This document shows, piece by piece, positions 30,785 through 39,418 of a stretch of DNA of 64,000 nucleotides. The notes beneath the pieces are model-generated. The model was not told the origin of the DNA. It worked only from the letters and a program-made list of their open reading frames with translations, and did no database searches. Position 1 is the first letter of the stretch, and each line of letters begins with the position of its first letter. Source of the DNA: an uncultured Pirellulaceae bacterium (GTDB taxonomy: Bacteria; Planctomycetota; Planctomycetia; Pirellulales; Pirellulaceae); the NCBI GenBank assembly GCA_938084685.1, contig CALKGE010000001.1, positions 1-64,000 on the forward strand. Reading direction: 5' to 3'. Made by a program: the position numbers and the translations under genes.

Positions 30785-31354
30785 ATGATCATTGTCTTCG
30801 TTGGCCCGCCTGGTTCCGGAAAAGGCACGCAATGTAAGTTGCTTGCAGCACACCTTGGTGTGACACACCTTTCAACCGGAGAGTTATTTCGAATCCAGAT
30901 GGAATCGGGATCCGAGCTTGGCCAAGTAGCTGCCAGCTTTATTGATCGCGGAAATCTGGTACCCGACCATGTCACGGTTGACATTGTCAAAGAAAGTTTA
31001 GGCGAAGCCCAGTTTAATGTGGGATGTTTGCTGGACGGTTTCCCCCGCTCCGTACCGCAAGCTCAAGCATTAGATGCCATCCTGGCTGAAAATAATAGCC
31101 AGGTGGACCTGGTACTCCTCCTGGACGTGGACCAAAACGTCCTCGTGGACCGAATGCTCGCAAGAAAGCGAAAAGACGACACGTTAAATACGATCCAGCA
31201 GCGATTCGAGGCCTACGAACAATGGACTCGGCCACTATTGGAATACTACCAGAACCGGGGAGTTCTGGTGTCTGTCGACGGTAGAGGAGATGTTGACAGT
31301 GTTTTTGAACGGATTCGTCAGGTGGTGAGTGCTGTGGAAGCAGCCAACCAATAA
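30785..31354 (+). CDS. adk: Adenylate kinase, short type
   Basis: It interconverts ATP+AMP and 2 ADP. The P-loop GPPGSGKGTQ (residues 7-16), the AMP-binding STGELFR and LLDGFPRSVPQAQ motifs, and a LID Arg region (ARKRKDDT) are present. At 189 residues the protein lacks the 27-residue zinc-type LID insertion of long adenylate kinases. It sits between secY and rpmJ; the usual neighbours map and infA are absent here. Confidence 0.95.
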   Translation: MIIVFVGPPGSGKGTQCKLLAAHLGVTHLSTGELFRIQMESGSELGQVAASFIDRGNLVPDHVTVDIVKESLGEAQFNVGCLLDGFPRSVPQAQALDAILAENNSQVDLVLLLDVDQNVLVDRMLARKRKDDTLNTIQQRFEAYEQWTRPLLEYYQNRGVLVSVDGRGDVDSVFERIRQVVSAVEAANQ

Positions 31355-31469
31355 CCTGACCTGAAATGCCTAAACCTGCTTCTTTTAGAAGATTTCGCCC
31401 CTTGTGGGCAGGTTTGAGCGAAGTTTATACTAACTTACTTGCAAACTGTTTTTTGAGGCCGGTATAGAG

Positions 31470-31583
31470 ATGAAAGTTCGAGCGAGTGTCAAGCGAATTT
31501 GCGAACATTGCAAAGTCGTTCGCCGCAAGGGACGAGTATACGTTATCTGCAGCAACCCACGCCATAAACAGCGCCAGGGCTAA
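31470..31583 (+). CDS. rpmJ: 50S ribosomal protein L36
   Basis: L36 is the smallest 50S protein. The 37 residues start [19 protein letters not shown] and contain a zinc site, C11-x2-C14 with C27 and H32 ([11 protein letters not shown]). GAGG lies 11 nt before the ATG and the frame ends with TAA at 31583. It is placed between adk and rpsM. Confidence 0.97.
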   Translation: MKVRASVKRICEHCKVVRRKGRVYVICSNPRHKQRQG

Positions 31584-31707
31584 GCTGACAAAGGCTGTTT
31601 GGGCCTGCGGACAGGAAGTACGCACGTCAACGTTTTTAATTACTGATAGTTAACAGAGAGTAAGTCATTCTCTGTTTTTGCAATAAATTTAACCAAGGAG
31701 TATTGGC

Positions 31708-32091
31708 ATGCCACGTCTTTTAGGTGTGGATATTCCCAACGACAAAAAGACCGTTATTTCTCTGACTTACCTATTTGGAGTCGGACATAAGACGGCGCGC
31801 GATCTGTGTCACAAGGCTAATATCGACCCCTCGACACCCGCTCGCGATTTGGCAGAAGATGAATTGAGCCGTCTGGCCACAATTCTCGAAGAAGATTACA
31901 CGGTGGAAGGTCCGCTACGTCGACAGGTTCAGCAAAATATTGCTCGTCTGCGTAACATCCGATCTTACCGAGGTATCCGCCATCGTATGGGACTTCCGGT
32001 CCGCGGACAGAACACTCAAACCAACGCCCGTACCCGCAAAGGTCCCAAGAAAACAGTTGCAGGTAAGAAAGGGGTTAAAGACCTCCGTTAA
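31708..32091 (+). CDS. rpsM: 30S ribosomal protein S13
   Basis: S13 belongs to the 30S head and makes bridges to L5 and P-site t[51 protein letters not shown] and the Lys-rich end are conserved. It has 127 residues. An AAGGAG lies 7-8 nt upstream. It starts the alpha operon with rpsK, rpoA and rplQ. Confidence 0.99.
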   Translation: MPRLLGVDIPNDKKTVISLTYLFGVGHKTARDLCHKANIDPSTPARDLAEDELSRLATILEEDYTVEGPLRRQVQQNIARLRNIRSYRGIRHRMGLPVRGQNTQTNARTRKGPKKTVAGKKGVKDLR

Positions 32092-32188
32092 CCTCCGGGT
32101 CCCTTTGGTCCCGATCACAGGTTAACAATTTACCTGGCATTTTAATCAGTTTCATAACTGACATTCCTATTCAGAGGAGCATTTGGCT

Positions 32189-32569
32189 GTGGCCAAGACT
32201 AAAAAACGAAAACCCCGTCGTAACGTAACAGTTGCCATCGCCCATGTGAAAGCAACTTTTAATAACACGACTGTGACGATCACCGATACCAAAGGTGATA
32301 CGTTGTGCTGGGCAAGTGCTGGCACGAGCGGCTTCAAAGGAAGTCGTAAGAGCACGCCGTTTGCCGGCCAGTGTGCTGCTCAACAGGCAGCGGAAAAGGC
32401 GCTGAAGTATGGCGTTAAAGAAGTCGACGTTCGCGTAAAAGGACCGGGAAGTGGCCGCGAAAGCGCTATTACCGCCCTGCAACAGGCCGGCCTCAATGTG
32501 AAGACCATCGAAGATCAAACTCCGATTCCTCACAACGGCTGCCGTCCACCCAAAAAGCGTCGAGTCTAG
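32189..32569 (+). CDS. rpsK: 30S ribosomal protein S11
   Basis: S11 lies on the 30S platform at the mRNA exit. [33 protein letters not shown] and the invariant [15 protein letters not shown] end identify it. GTG 32189 ([12 protein letters not shown]) has GAGGAG at 9-nt spacing; a TTG at 32183 is only 3 nt from it, so the GTG is preferred. It has 126 residues. rpsD, often found next, is absent, and rpoA follows. Confidence 0.95.
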   Translation: MAKTKKRKPRRNVTVAIAHVKATFNNTTVTITDTKGDTLCWASAGTSGFKGSRKSTPFAGQCAAQQAAEKALKYGVKEVDVRVKGPGSGRESAITALQQAGLNVKTIEDQTPIPHNGCRPPKKRRV

Positions 32570-32654
32570 TTCTTAACCCGAACAATACTCCCTTTGCATC
32601 CCTTCCCATGATGGGAAATCCCGCCCTTTCACGACTATTCGGAGAAACCTGATT

Positions 32655-33653
32655 ATGCATATTCGATGGAGAATGCTTGAGCTACCAAGTGTTGTTGAAT
32701 GCGATAAATCAACGTTGAGCGATACCTACGGTAAGTTTACTGCTGAACCTTTTGAACGCGGGTTTGGTGTTACGATCGGTAACAGCCTGCGACGAATCCT
32801 GCTGTCAAGCCTGATGGGTAGTGCTGTCACACAAATCAAAATTCAGGGTGCACAACACGAATTCACATCCATTCCTGGCGTTGTCGAAGATGTCACAGAC
32901 ATTCTCCTGAACGTCAAAGCCCTGTCGATTAAAAATCACTCGGAAAGCCTCAAGGTAATCACCATCGAAAAGAACTCCGCTGGTACGATCACCGGCAGTG
33001 ATATCATGACCGATGCTGATGTTAAAATCATCAATGGTGACCATGTCATCGCCACACTGACCGAAGACGTGCCTTTCATGATGGAAATGGTCGTTGAAAA
33101 CGGTCGCGGCTATGACCCCGCTTCCGAACGAGAAAACGGCGAAAATGAAATTGGAATCATTCCTATTGATGCTGTTTACAGTCCCGTAACCCGAGTCCGC
33201 TACCATGTGGAAGAAACTCGCGTTGGACAAAAAACCAACTACGACAAACTGACAATAGAAATCTGGACTGATGGAACCATCAATCCGGAAATGGCACTTG
33301 TCGAAGCTGCCAAAATTCTGCGCAAACACCTCAACCCATTCGTTCAGTATTCTGAACTGGGTGGACAGGTACACGCCGCCGACCGTTCGGCTCGTAGCCC
33401 AGAAGATATCGAACTCGACGCTAAACTGAATATGCCTTTGGCATCGCTGCAGTTATCTGTGCGAGCCAACAATTGTCTGGAATCTGAGCAGATCCACACT
33501 GTTCGTGATCTTGTTCAACAGACAGAAGATGGCTTGCTCGAAGTTCGAAATTTTGGAGAAACCACTTTGACAGAAGTTCGAGCCAAACTGGCAGAACTCG
33601 GGTTACACCTGGGAATGCGAGTTCCACCTCAACCTCCTCAATCCACTTTTTAA
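32655..33653 (+). CDS. rpoA: DNA-directed RNA polymerase subunit alpha
   Basis: The alpha subunit dimerises to scaffold RNA polymerase and contacts promoters and activators. The N-terminal domain shows [20 protein letters not shown] and [12 protein letters not shown]; the C-terminal domain has [19 protein letters not shown] and [23 protein letters not shown]. Its 332 residues are close to the family average. It lies in the alpha operon between rpsK and rplQ. Confidence 0.99.
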   Translation: MHIRWRMLELPSVVECDKSTLSDTYGKFTAEPFERGFGVTIGNSLRRILLSSLMGSAVTQIKIQGAQHEFTSIPGVVEDVTDILLNVKALSIKNHSESLKVITIEKNSAGTITGSDIMTDADVKIINGDHVIATLTEDVPFMMEMVVENGRGYDPASERENGENEIGIIPIDAVYSPVTRVRYHVEETRVGQKTNYDKLTIEIWTDGTINPEMALVEAAKILRKHLNPFVQYSELGGQVHAADRSARSPEDIELDAKLNMPLASLQLSVRANNCLESEQIHTVRDLVQQTEDGLLEVRNFGETTLTEVRAKLAELGLHLGMRVPPQPPQSTF

Positions 33654-33696
33654 CTACAATCCCACCGGGCATTAAGAATACAGGTTTAAAAGAACC

Positions 33697-34518
33697 ATGC
33701 GACACAGACGTCGAGGCCGACAACTTGGCCGCACATCACCTCACCGCAAAGCAATGTTGAGAAACATGGCTAGTAGTCTGTTCCTGACTGAGCGTAATGA
33801 ACTGGAACACGAAATCCACGGAAATGCTCCTCGTGTTCGCCGTCGTATCGTGACGACAATCCAGAAGGCTAAAGAAGTACGTTCCATCGTGGAAAAATGT
33901 ATCACGCTGGCTCGTAAGGTTCAGCCCTGTTACGACGAAGCCAGAGCACTCCTGCCAGACTCCCTGCAAGGAGACGGCTTTGATCGAAGCAGTTCAGCTT
34001 ATAAAGCCTGGCGACAGAGTGATGATTGGCAACGATGGGCCGAGTCACGTGCTCCGATCGTCAATGCCCAACGTAAAGCTCTGCAAATGCTTGGCAACCG
34101 CGAAGCGGTCGATATCCTCTTCAACGATATCGCTCCGGCCCTGCTCGAAGAAAACCCGGAACGCGTTAGCGGGTTTACCCGTATTTTGAAAATCGCAAAG
34201 CCACGACTCGGCGATAACGGAACTCAGGCTATCCTCGAGATCGTCGGAGAAGAGAACAACCGTGATACATCCGGCTCAGCTGCTCCACAGGCTCCAATCC
34301 TGGAAGCCGACGAGGAAGAAGTAGTCGCCGACGATGCTGCCGCGGATGCAGAGGAAGTTTCTGAGCAAGCCTCTGAAGAAGCTGATCAGGCTGCTGAAGA
34401 AGAAGCGGAAGACACAGAAGAAGCTGGCGAAGTTGACCAGGCCAACGATGAATCTGAAGAGGCTGAGTCCACCGACGAAGCTGAAAGTGCAGAAGCGGAA
34501 GACACCGAAGAAGAGTAA
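33697..34518 (+). CDS. rplQ: 50S ribosomal protein L17, enlarged
   Basis: L17 lies near the tunnel exit. MRHRRRGRQLGRTSPHRKAM and the following LFLTERNELEHEI-like segment identify the family. At 273 residues it is more than twice the usual 120-130. There is an extra segment after the second helix (about residues 65-130, YKAWRQSDDWQRWAESRAP), the normal VDILFNDIAPAL..RVSGFTRILK core, then a tail of some 90 residues almost wholly Glu, Asp, Ala and Ser. The frame is intact, and a strong terminator follows. Confidence 0.95.
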   Translation: MRHRRRGRQLGRTSPHRKAMLRNMASSLFLTERNELEHEIHGNAPRVRRRIVTTIQKAKEVRSIVEKCITLARKVQPCYDEARALLPDSLQGDGFDRSSSAYKAWRQSDDWQRWAESRAPIVNAQRKALQMLGNREAVDILFNDIAPALLEENPERVSGFTRILKIAKPRLGDNGTQAILEIVGEENNRDTSGSAAPQAPILEADEEEVVADDAAADAEEVSEQASEEADQAAEEEAEDTEEAGEVDQANDESEEAESTDEAESAEAEDTEEE

Positions 34519-34567
34519 TCCTCGGGCGTCACGCTCATGACGCATCTTCGGTTCACTCCAGACCAAC

Positions 34568-34602
34568 AGGACCCGTTGCCCCTCGGCAATGGGTCCTTTT
34601 TT
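34568..34602 (+). terminator. Intrinsic terminator closing the ribosomal supercluster
   Basis: AGGACCC-G-TTGCC pairs with GGCAA-T-GGGTCCT (34568-34580 with 34585-34597) around the loop CCTC, followed by TTTTTT. It lies 50 nt after the rplQ stop. Confidence 0.9.
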
Positions 34603-34657
34603 ATTGACCGGAGCTCCATCCGCACTTGCTGAACCATGCAAGAGCGGGAATTGCGAG

Positions 34658-35314
34658 CTATCCTGCCCGGCGAATCGGAATGAGCTTGGGCTGAGGGACT
34701 TTGACGCCAACGATTTTGCCATACTTCTGCTGTAATGTGGCAAACTTGCAGGTCACAAACTCGTAAACGTCCGACGAAGGGCCCATCTGCAACCACTCCC
34801 GAGCAAACAGTAGCATCTGGCGGTCATATTCCTTTTCACTGGAAGTGTGCACGTAACAACGACCAGCATGACGACGAATATCTCCATTAAAGTCGGCACT
34901 GATATGCCAAAGTTCATGAAAGATTGTTGTCAACTTCTCTTCAAACGATTCGTTATGAAACCGAGGCAGATAGAATTTCAGGATATACAGCATTTCTACG
35001 CCCTGAGCATCAAACAGACGCTGAGCACGAAACAGACGTCCTCGTCTTTTACCTTCCATCGCACCATGCTCAAATCGCATCGGTGTTAAGGATGCGTGAA
35101 TCCCGTGTCGCACTCCCTTTCGTGCCTGGGAAAACGCAACGGCAACCCGAGACATATCAATATGCCTCATCTGTGGATGACGCCAACAGATGTCCTCACA
35201 CAACCGTCTCATATGCCATGTAAAGTCAAAGCCGGGCGGAACCACTTCACCAGTCAACTGGTCACGACACTTCACTCGCGGAGACTTCGACGTTAATGGC
35301 TGAGGTTGTATCAT
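34658..35314 (-). CDS. Uncharacterised protein with HExxH motif, putative zinc peptidase
   Basis: I do not recognise a named family. The 218-residue protein contains a clear HELWH zinc-binding helix (in TTIFHELWHIS) about 120-130 residues in, followed 8-12 residues later by FNGDIRRHAG, where a further His could be the third ligand. There is no signal peptide, so it is likely cytoplasmic. The shape recalls small phage or domestic metallopeptidase-like families, but that is inference. The start (ATG 35314; TTG 35317 also open) lacks a strong ribosome site. It is transcribed divergently from the downstream lipoprotein. Confidence 0.7.
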   Translation of the reverse strand: MIQPQPLTSKSPRVKCRDQLTGEVVPPGFDFTWHMRRLCEDICWRHPQMRHIDMSRVAVAFSQARKGVRHGIHASLTPMRFEHGAMEGKRRGRLFRAQRLFDAQGVEMLYILKFYLPRFHNESFEEKLTTIFHELWHISADFNGDIRRHAGRCYVHTSSEKEYDRQMLLFAREWLQMGPSSDVYEFVTCKFATLQQKYGKIVGVKVPQPKLIPIRRAG

Positions 35315-35496
35315 CAAATCTCAAATTACTTGAAAATGTTATCGAACAGGATGCATTTGCCCCCGGTTACTATTGGGCATCGGCTACTCTCAGAGTGATA
35401 TTGATTTTATCACTGGAAAAGCGTTACTCTTTTCTGCTGTCTCAAGCGGTCCGCCGTGCCAATATACCTGCAACTCTCGTCTCAAGGATAGTCAAT

Positions 35497-36369
35497 TTGA
35501 GTTTTCCACGACTCAAGGCATTCGTGTTAATCACCATAGCCACGACGCTATGCGGGTGTCATCTATTGAAAACTCCGAAATGGGCATTACAAAAGGAGGT
35601 GGAAAAATCCCCACTCTCCTCTCCTCGGCTTGCTGAAGATTCCGTGGTCATTGAAGTTTCCTTTATCAGGGTTGCGACCGAAAACCGGGAAGCAATTGAA
35701 AAGGCCTGGAATGATATTGATGAAACGCATATTCCCGCCGAACTGCGAACCAAACTCACCGAAAACGGCTTTCGCTACGGCAAGCTGCCCAGTGCAATCC
35801 CATCATCATTCGAACAACTTTTGACTGATGACAAAAACACCACCGACCCTACAGCTCAAGCGGGCAACCTGAATCTGAATCTTGGCCTCCGCAACCGACG
35901 TTTGCAGTGCAGTGCTGGCAGCGAAAACCATATCGTACTCAGCGATTCAGTCGTCAACGATATGGTCGTCATACATTCTGAAGACCAGTACACTTCCGCC
36001 GAACGTTTCCAACAGGCTCAGTGCCAGTTTGAATTTCGCACTTACCCTCAACCCAATGGATCGGTACGGTTAGAAGTGGTACCACAAATCCACCACGGTG
36101 CAGCCAAATCACATTTTCACGGCCACGACGGCGCTTGGCTCCTGAGAACACAACGTGAAATCGAAGAATATACCGACCTGCTGGTCGATACCAACCTGCA
36201 ACCAGGCGAATCGTTGTTGTTGAGCTGTACTGAGTTGGCACCTGGCCTGGGAGGACACTTCTTTTCTGACAATGATGATCAGACAGAGGTTCAGCATATG
36301 CTGAGGCTTCGAGTCCTTCACACGCAGTACGACGATCTCTTTCAGAATCCGTCCGGCGATAGTCCGTAG
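35497..36369 (+). CDS. Putative lipoprotein of unknown function
   Basis: The N-terminus has a signal peptide ending in an LCGC lipobox-like sequence, with Cys at residue 21 as predicted acylation site (MSFPRLKAFVLITIATTLCG then C). The frame opens earlier (35296), but TTG 35497 has AAGGA 8 nt upstream and puts the hydrophobic segment next to the start. The 290-residue body contains no motif I can name; VVIEVSFIRVATENREAIEKAW and a C-terminal stretch ending LRLRVLHTQYDDLF are seen. It lies between a HExxH protein and fructose-bisphosphate aldolase with no evident functional link. Confidence 0.65.
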   Translation: MSFPRLKAFVLITIATTLCGCHLLKTPKWALQKEVEKSPLSSPRLAEDSVVIEVSFIRVATENREAIEKAWNDIDETHIPAELRTKLTENGFRYGKLPSAIPSSFEQLLTDDKNTTDPTAQAGNLNLNLGLRNRRLQCSAGSENHIVLSDSVVNDMVVIHSEDQYTSAERFQQAQCQFEFRTYPQPNGSVRLEVVPQIHHGAAKSHFHGHDGAWLLRTQREIEEYTDLLVDTNLQPGESLLLSCTELAPGLGGHFFSDNDDQTEVQHMLRLRVLHTQYDDLFQNPSGDSP

Positions 36370-36376
36370 GCCCGCT

Positions 36377-36396
36377 GAGAGTCTGGAAAGACTCTC
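36377..36396 (+). terminator. Hairpin after the lipoprotein gene
   Basis: GAGAGTCT (36377-36384) pairs perfectly with AGACTCTC (36389-36396) around GGAA, and CCGCT/AGCGG may extend it further out. No T-run follows, so terminator function is tentative. Confidence 0.45.
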
Positions 36397-36595
36397 AATT
36401 CCAGCGGCAACGCCAGGCAAACCGCTATCTTTGTTGATTTTGAAGGTTTAAACCTGATAACCCCCTTTTTCATATAGAAAAGTCACTAAATAATAAGAGC
36501 TGACCTGTCGGTTACGGTGAATAATTCCAAGTTCTTATTACCTGCTTCAGTACCTGTCTAATTGGTGAAGCACTTATTTTCCAAGGAGTATTTGA

Positions 36596-37606
36596 ATGGC
36601 ACTCGTTCCTCTACGTGTAGTTTTGGACCATGCTGCAGAAAACGACTATGGCGTTGCAGCATTTAACGTCAACAATATGGAACAGATCCAGTCCATTATG
36701 GAAGCTGCTGAAGAGACCGATTCCCCGGTCATCGTACAGGCTTCCCGGGGTGCCCGTGCTTATTCCCAGGACATTTATCTCCGTAATCTGATGCAGGCGG
36801 CCGCTGAGCTGTATCCTCACATTCCTATCGTGATGCATCAGGACCATGGAAACAGCGTGGAAACCTGTGCCAGTGCAATCGAAAACGGGTTCACTTCCGT
36901 CATGATGGACGGTTCACTGAAAGAAGATGGTAAGACACCCGCTGATTTTGAATACAATGTCAAAATCACTCGGGAAGTAGTTGAATTAGCCCATGCCAAA
37001 GGAGTCAGCGTCGAAGGTGAACTCGGATGCCTCGGTTCACTGGAAACCGGAATGGGTGAAGCAGAAGATGGCCACGGAGCCGAAGGAGTTCTGTCACACG
37101 ATCAATTGCTGACCGACCCGGACGAAGCGGCCCAGTTTGTGGAGGCAACGGGTGTCGATGCTCTGGCCGTAGCAATCGGTACCAGCCACGGAGCCTACAA
37201 GTTCACAAAAGCTCCAACCGGTGATGTCCTGGCGATGGATCGAATCGAAGCAATTCACGCCAAGCTGCCAAACACTCACCTGGTCATGCATGGCAGTTCG
37301 TCTGTTCCGCAGGAACTGCAGGACATCATTAATAAGTATGGTGGTGCCATTAAACAGACGTACGGCGTACCTGTCGAAGAAATTCAACGAGGCATCCGGT
37401 CTGGTGTTCGTAAAATCAACGTCGATACGGATAACCGTCTGGCTATCACCGGAGCAATTCGCAAGGTTCTGGCAGAGAATCCCGCTGAATTTGATCCTCG
37501 AGCATACCTCAAGCCAGCACGAGCTGCGATGAAGCAGGTTTGTATCGATCGCATGGTTGCCTTCGGTCAAGCAGGAAATGCTGCTGATCTCCGCAGCAAG
37601 CTGTAA
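36596..37606 (+). CDS. fba: Fructose-bisphosphate aldolase, class II
   Basis: It catalyses reversible cleavage of fructose-1,6-bisphosphate in glycolysis and gluconeogenesis. Seen are the catalytic/zinc region MHQDHGN (H81, D83, H84), EGELGCLG, the second zinc ligand segment GTSHGAYKF, and phosphate-binding HGSSSVP with NVDTDNRL. Its 336 residues fit the class IIB type. Ribosome site AAGGAG lies upstream of the ATG. Both neighbours are unrelated, so it appears to be a single-gene unit; a GC-rich hairpin follows the stop. Confidence 0.97.
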   Translation: MALVPLRVVLDHAAENDYGVAAFNVNNMEQIQSIMEAAEETDSPVIVQASRGARAYSQDIYLRNLMQAAAELYPHIPIVMHQDHGNSVETCASAIENGFTSVMMDGSLKEDGKTPADFEYNVKITREVVELAHAKGVSVEGELGCLGSLETGMGEAEDGHGAEGVLSHDQLLTDPDEAAQFVEATGVDALAVAIGTSHGAYKFTKAPTGDVLAMDRIEAIHAKLPNTHLVMHGSSSVPQELQDIINKYGGAIKQTYGVPVEEIQRGIRSGVRKINVDTDNRLAITGAIRKVLAENPAEFDPRAYLKPARAAMKQVCIDRMVAFGQAGNAADLRSKL

Positions 37607-37610
37607 ACTG

Positions 37611-37656
37611 CTCGATAGGGTCCTTTCGACGCCCTCCGATGCAGACCCTAATCGAG
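37611..37656 (+). terminator. Long hairpin after fba
   Basis: CTCGATAGGGTC (37611-37622) pairs with GACCCTAATCGAG (37644-37656) through 12 bp with one bulged A. No T-run follows, but the position 4 nt after the fba stop suggests termination or 3'-end stabilisation. Confidence 0.55.
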
Positions 37657-37786
37657 ATTGCTCTCGATAGCAAAACTGCGTTAAAATCTTCACTCGGATC
37701 TCGAGTACGGTGCTGCGCGCAGCGAAAAGCGGTTTCTGCCGGGTAGGTCCTGTACTCAGATCAACACCGGTCAGGGAAGACGGATT

Positions 37787-38860
37787 GTGAGTTCAGAAGC
37801 GTCAAATCCACAGCAACAAACCGGCTCTAACTCAATGGGGCCATTTGAACAGCTGCGCCTGGCACAGGAAATAATTGCAACTGAAGCAGCAGCGCTCAAC
37901 AGTCTGGCCGGTAATCTCACATCCACATTCGTCGATGCCGTTGCTGCAGTAAGAGAATGTCGTGGCAATCTCATTATTATCGGGATGGGTAAAGCGGGAT
38001 TAATCGGGCAAAAGCTGGTGGCGACCTTTGCCTCAACTGGCACACCTGCTCACTTTTTACACCCAGCCGAAGCAGTCCACGGTGATTTGGGCCGTGTCCA
38101 GGCCGGAGACGCTGTGCTGCTGCTATCCTATAGCGGAGAAACGGAAGAAGTAACCCGACTGCTTCCCTCGCTAGCCCAGCTCGGCGTGCCCAAAATAGCG
38201 ATCACCTCAAGTCCCACAAGCACTCTGGCCATGCAATCCGACGTTGTTTTGGAGCTGGGAAGTCTGGTCGAAGCCGGCGCACTGGGGCTGGCCCCCAGCA
38301 CCAGTACCACAGCCATGCTGGCTCTCGGTGATGCGTTGGCGCTGGTGGTCAGTAGATTACGAGCATTCACGTCGCTCGACTTCGCTCGATTTCATCCTGC
38401 AGGTTCACTGGGGAAAAAACTCTCCCGCGTCTCCGATTGCATGCGTTCGTTGAGTCAATGCCGAGTCGCTCATCAGGATCGCACCATCCGTGAAGTATTC
38501 ATTGCGAGTCAATTACCCGGTCGGCGTACCGGTGCAGTGATGTTGATCGACGATCAACAGCGCCTGACGGGTCTTTTTACTGATAGCGATCTCGCTCGAC
38601 TTCTTGAACAAAACAAGGAGTCCTGTTTCGATACCGAAATCAGTCAGTTTATGACGAGTCATCCAATCTGTATTCATGAAAACCAGATGTTAACAGACGC
38701 TGTCGAAATACTCGCACAACGGCGTATCAGCGAACTACCGGTCGTCAACGAAAACAACCAACCGGTAGGAATGATCGATATTACAGATACGGTCGCCTTA
38801 TTGCCTACCGGGGATTCGGATTCCACATCCACCATTCCCTTTCCAGGGGGAGAGAATTAG
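37787..38860 (+). CDS. kdsD: D-arabinose 5-phosphate isomerase (KdsD/KpsF family)
   Basis: It converts ribulose-5-P to arabinose-5-P, the first step of Kdo synthesis for LPS. The SIS domain is clear: IIIGMGKAGLIGQKLVATFA, HLPAEAVHGDLG-like segment and LLSYSGETEEV, with GLAPSTSTTAMLALGDALA. Two CBS domains follow (about residues 215-345). Its 357 residues exceed the usual 325 by a Gln-rich N-terminal extension. It starts with GTG. kdsC follows after 9 nt, so the pair is functionally and transcriptionally linked. Confidence 0.95.
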   Translation: MSSEASNPQQQTGSNSMGPFEQLRLAQEIIATEAAALNSLAGNLTSTFVDAVAAVRECRGNLIIIGMGKAGLIGQKLVATFASTGTPAHFLHPAEAVHGDLGRVQAGDAVLLLSYSGETEEVTRLLPSLAQLGVPKIAITSSPTSTLAMQSDVVLELGSLVEAGALGLAPSTSTTAMLALGDALALVVSRLRAFTSLDFARFHPAGSLGKKLSRVSDCMRSLSQCRVAHQDRTIREVFIASQLPGRRTGAVMLIDDQQRLTGLFTDSDLARLLEQNKESCFDTEISQFMTSHPICIHENQMLTDAVEILAQRRISELPVVNENNQPVGMIDITDTVALLPTGDSDSTSTIPFPGGEN

Positions 38861-38869
38861 AAACAACCT

Positions 38870-39394
38870 ATGTCCAACCACGGTGATTTTGAAAACATAA
38901 CGCTCATCCTGTCAGATGTCGACGGTGTCCTGACGGATGGAGGTATTTCCTTCGATAATAACGGAATCGAATCGAAGAAGTTCCACATCAAGGATGGCTT
39001 GGGCATCAAAATGTGGCAACGGGCAGGATTCCGATTCGGAATCCTGACTGCAAGAACTTCCCACATCGTCAAAGTTCGTAGCGCAGAATTGGGTATCGAC
39101 CTTGTACGCCAGGGGTTTGAAGCCAAACTTCCCACCACCGAAGCTCTGGCAGCAAGTATGAATCTGGGGATGGGCGAAATCTGTTATATCGGGGATGACC
39201 TTACCGATCTGCCTGTTATTCGAGCAGTGGGACTGGGAGTCGCTGTCGCAGATGCCGCAACTGAGTTACTGAAAGCGGCCGACCTGGTTACGCAAAAGGC
39301 CGGCGGACAGGGAGCTGTGCGGGAGCTTATTGAAACGATCCTCCGTTCAACTGGCCGCTGGGACGACCTGGTTCAGCAGTATTACGCACACTAA
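38870..39394 (+). CDS. kdsC: 3-deoxy-D-manno-octulosonate 8-phosphate phosphatase
   Basis: It removes phosphate from Kdo-8-P in the Kdo pathway. HAD motif I SDVDGVLTDGG (nucleophile D16, acid/base D18), motif II region ILTARTS, and GDDLTDLPVIRAVGLGVAVADA are all conserved. Its 174 residues are typical. It lies between kdsD and a large LptA/OstA-like protein, matching the kdsD-kdsC-lptC-lptA order of Gram-negatives. Confidence 0.96.
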   Translation: MSNHGDFENITLILSDVDGVLTDGGISFDNNGIESKKFHIKDGLGIKMWQRAGFRFGILTARTSHIVKVRSAELGIDLVRQGFEAKLPTTEALAASMNLGMGEICYIGDDLTDLPVIRAVGLGVAVADAATELLKAADLVTQKAGGQGAVRELIETILRSTGRWDDLVQQYYAH

Positions 39395-39418
39395 CAAAGT
39401 ACTTCTTTGTCACGAAAC

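Noticed and set aside
35296..35496. N-terminal 67 codons of the lipoprotein frame upstream of TTG 35497
   Set aside because: They overlap the divergent HExxH gene start and place the signal peptide 70 residues inside; the TTG with AAGGA is a better start.
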